Shown here: positions 12,843 to 13,523 of the stretch, piece after piece
Position numbering within the stretch: the stretch's first letter is position 1
Layout of the letters: each line of letters starts with the position of its first letter
NCBI GenBank assembly: GCA_025997275.1
Contig: BNUJ01000035.1
Coordinates: 1 to 13,523, forward strand
Source: Deferribacterales bacterium
GTDB lineage: Bacteria > Chrysiogenota > Deferribacteres > Deferribacterales > JAISNW01
Reading direction: 5' to 3'
Length of the DNA: 13,523 nucleotides
Notes under the pieces: generated by a model
Told to the model about the DNA's origin: nothing
Databases searched by the model: none
What the model saw: only the letters and a program-made list of their open reading frames with translations
Translations under genes and position numbers: made by a program

Positions 12843-13523
12843 CTAGAATGAAGACCCTAGCGTCAGCCACAATTGCGTAGCGTCAGCATCGTGCTCGTAA
12901 TCAGAGCCACCAATAGAATCTACATAGTCGCCGTAAGCGTCTGTATATATATCAGCATACTTGGCATAAGCAACGCCAGCTTCTAGGTATGTAGCCTTAG
13001 TCAGGCTATACTTAGCTACAATGTCAAACTCAGTTATCTTTGACTTATCGCTTATTACATATTTATAGCTATTGAGAGTAGTGCCTAAACGCTTACTTTG
13101 GGTAGTTGATTGTAGACCATAATCCTTATCAACGTTAGATATGAATTGTGCACCTACTACACTAACCTTTAGAGCATCAATAGGTTTAACATCGGCATAT
13201 AAATACAGAGCGGTCATACCGCCTATGCCATCGCCGTCTATCATACCAGCATCAGCTATAGCAGCCTTGTTCCAGTCGCCACCAAACCAGAATGCCTTGC
13301 CAGTTTTCTTGTCGTAGCTACCATAAGCACCAGTAAAACCAGCGGTGAATTTGTCAGTAACATAAGCCACATCAGCATAAACACCAAACAAACCAGCGGT
13401 TTCATCCTTAGCCACATAATCTTCAGCAGTATCATCCCAGCCTTTAGAGTCAAAGGTTGTAAATGCCACAGCACCCTTAGCTTGAACACCTGCCGCAGGC
13501 AGATACTCTGCAGCTACATACGC
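12843..13523 (-). CDS. Outer-membrane beta-barrel (porin-like) protein, C-terminal part only (right copy)
   Basis: Identical to 1-681 and cut at exactly the same base by the window end, inside codon-intact coding sequence. That a gene is truncated symmetrically at both ends is itself evidence against a natural chromosome or linear-replicon end. The protein is a Tyr/Gly-rich barrel fragment of 226 residues ending in Phe. Confidence 0.72.
   Translation of the reverse strand, partial: AYVAAEYLPAAGVQAKGAVAFTTFDSKGWDDTAEDYVAKDETAGLFGVYADVAYVTDKFTAGFTGAYGSYDKKTGKAFWFGGDWNKAAIADAGMIDGDGIGGMTALYLYADVKPIDALKVSVVGAQFISNVDKDYGLQSTTQSKRLGTTLNSYKYVISDKSKITEFDIVAKYSLTKATYLEAGVAYAKYADIYTDAYGDYVDSIGGSDYEHDADATQLWLTLGSSF

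Larger units (their letters stand above)
6849..13523. repeat. Right arm of the 6675-bp inverted repeat
   Basis: This is the reverse complement of 1-6675, with a single detected substitution at 7068. It carries a second copy of every gene in the left arm, in opposite orientation. Near-zero divergence over 6.7 kb means the duplication is either extremely recent, kept identical by gene conversion, or not real (a fold-back chimera or the assembler walking the same unitig on both strands). Confidence 0.98.

Noticed and set aside
1..13523. Linear plasmid or phage with terminal inverted repeats
   Set aside because: The arms meet at a central spacer instead of sitting at termini, the ends cut a gene at the same base, and no replication, partition or phage gene is present.
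1..13523. Composite transposon or insertion sequence as cause of the duplication
   Set aside because: No transposase, integrase or terminal short repeats were seen at the arm boundaries or centre.
1..13523. CRISPR array, tRNA or rRNA genes
   Set aside because: No regularly spaced repeats and no cloverleaf or rRNA-like segments were noticed on either strand.

Overview
The window is a near-perfect giant palindrome. Bases 1-6675 reappear as their reverse complement at 6849-13523 (position x pairs with 13524-x), around a 173-base single-copy centre at 6676-6848. Comparing all coding frames and reading the intergenic stretches on both arms, I found one mismatch, A6456 against C7068. The palindrome reaches both ends of the window, and the same outer-membrane gene is cut at the identical base on each side. 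It therefore really holds about 6.85 kb of distinct sequence shown twice. A fold-back chimera (for example from whole-genome amplification) or an assembly artefact is the leading explanation. A real inverted duplication is possible but unproven.

Each arm, read from the outer end inward, carries: the C-terminal part of an outer-membrane beta-barrel (porin-like) protein with a bidirectional terminator; a 68-residue unknown protein on the opposite strand; a decaying toxin-antitoxin locus (antitoxin, broken ParE/RelE-type toxin, a 65-residue third gene, then a truncated second copy of the antitoxin start); a shared terminator hairpin; and a gene set pointing outward from the centre. That set reads, in transcription order: 170-residue membrane-anchored unknown protein, octaheme c-type cytochrome nitrite reductase lipoprotein, 188-residue unknown protein, CstA-family transporter. 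The centre holds a startless reading frame resembling a helix-turn-helix segment. It runs out of both arms into the spacer and so acquires two different C-termini, and there is also a GC-rich hairpin.

The organism is a diderm anaerobe or facultative anaerobe that can probably reduce nitrite to ammonia. The evidence is an outer-membrane barrel ending in Phe, a lipoprotein multiheme reductase, and a 188-residue protein that recalls an uncharacterised family of anaerobic Firmicutes. A diderm Firmicute (Negativicutes-like) is a reasonable but unproven guess. Codon use is moderately AT-rich and similar across genes.

The reductase has seven CxxCH or CxxCH-like haem sites plus a CxxCK active-site haem as the fourth. 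It also has the Tyr-x-Cys pair known to cross-link in the octaheme enzyme TvNiR. Its last haem site is CxxxxCH. No NrfH-type quinol dehydrogenase is present here, so the 170-residue protein just upstream is a candidate partner. A consensus-like promoter (TTGACT-17-TAAAAT) ends so close to the GTG start of that protein that the mRNA may be leaderless.
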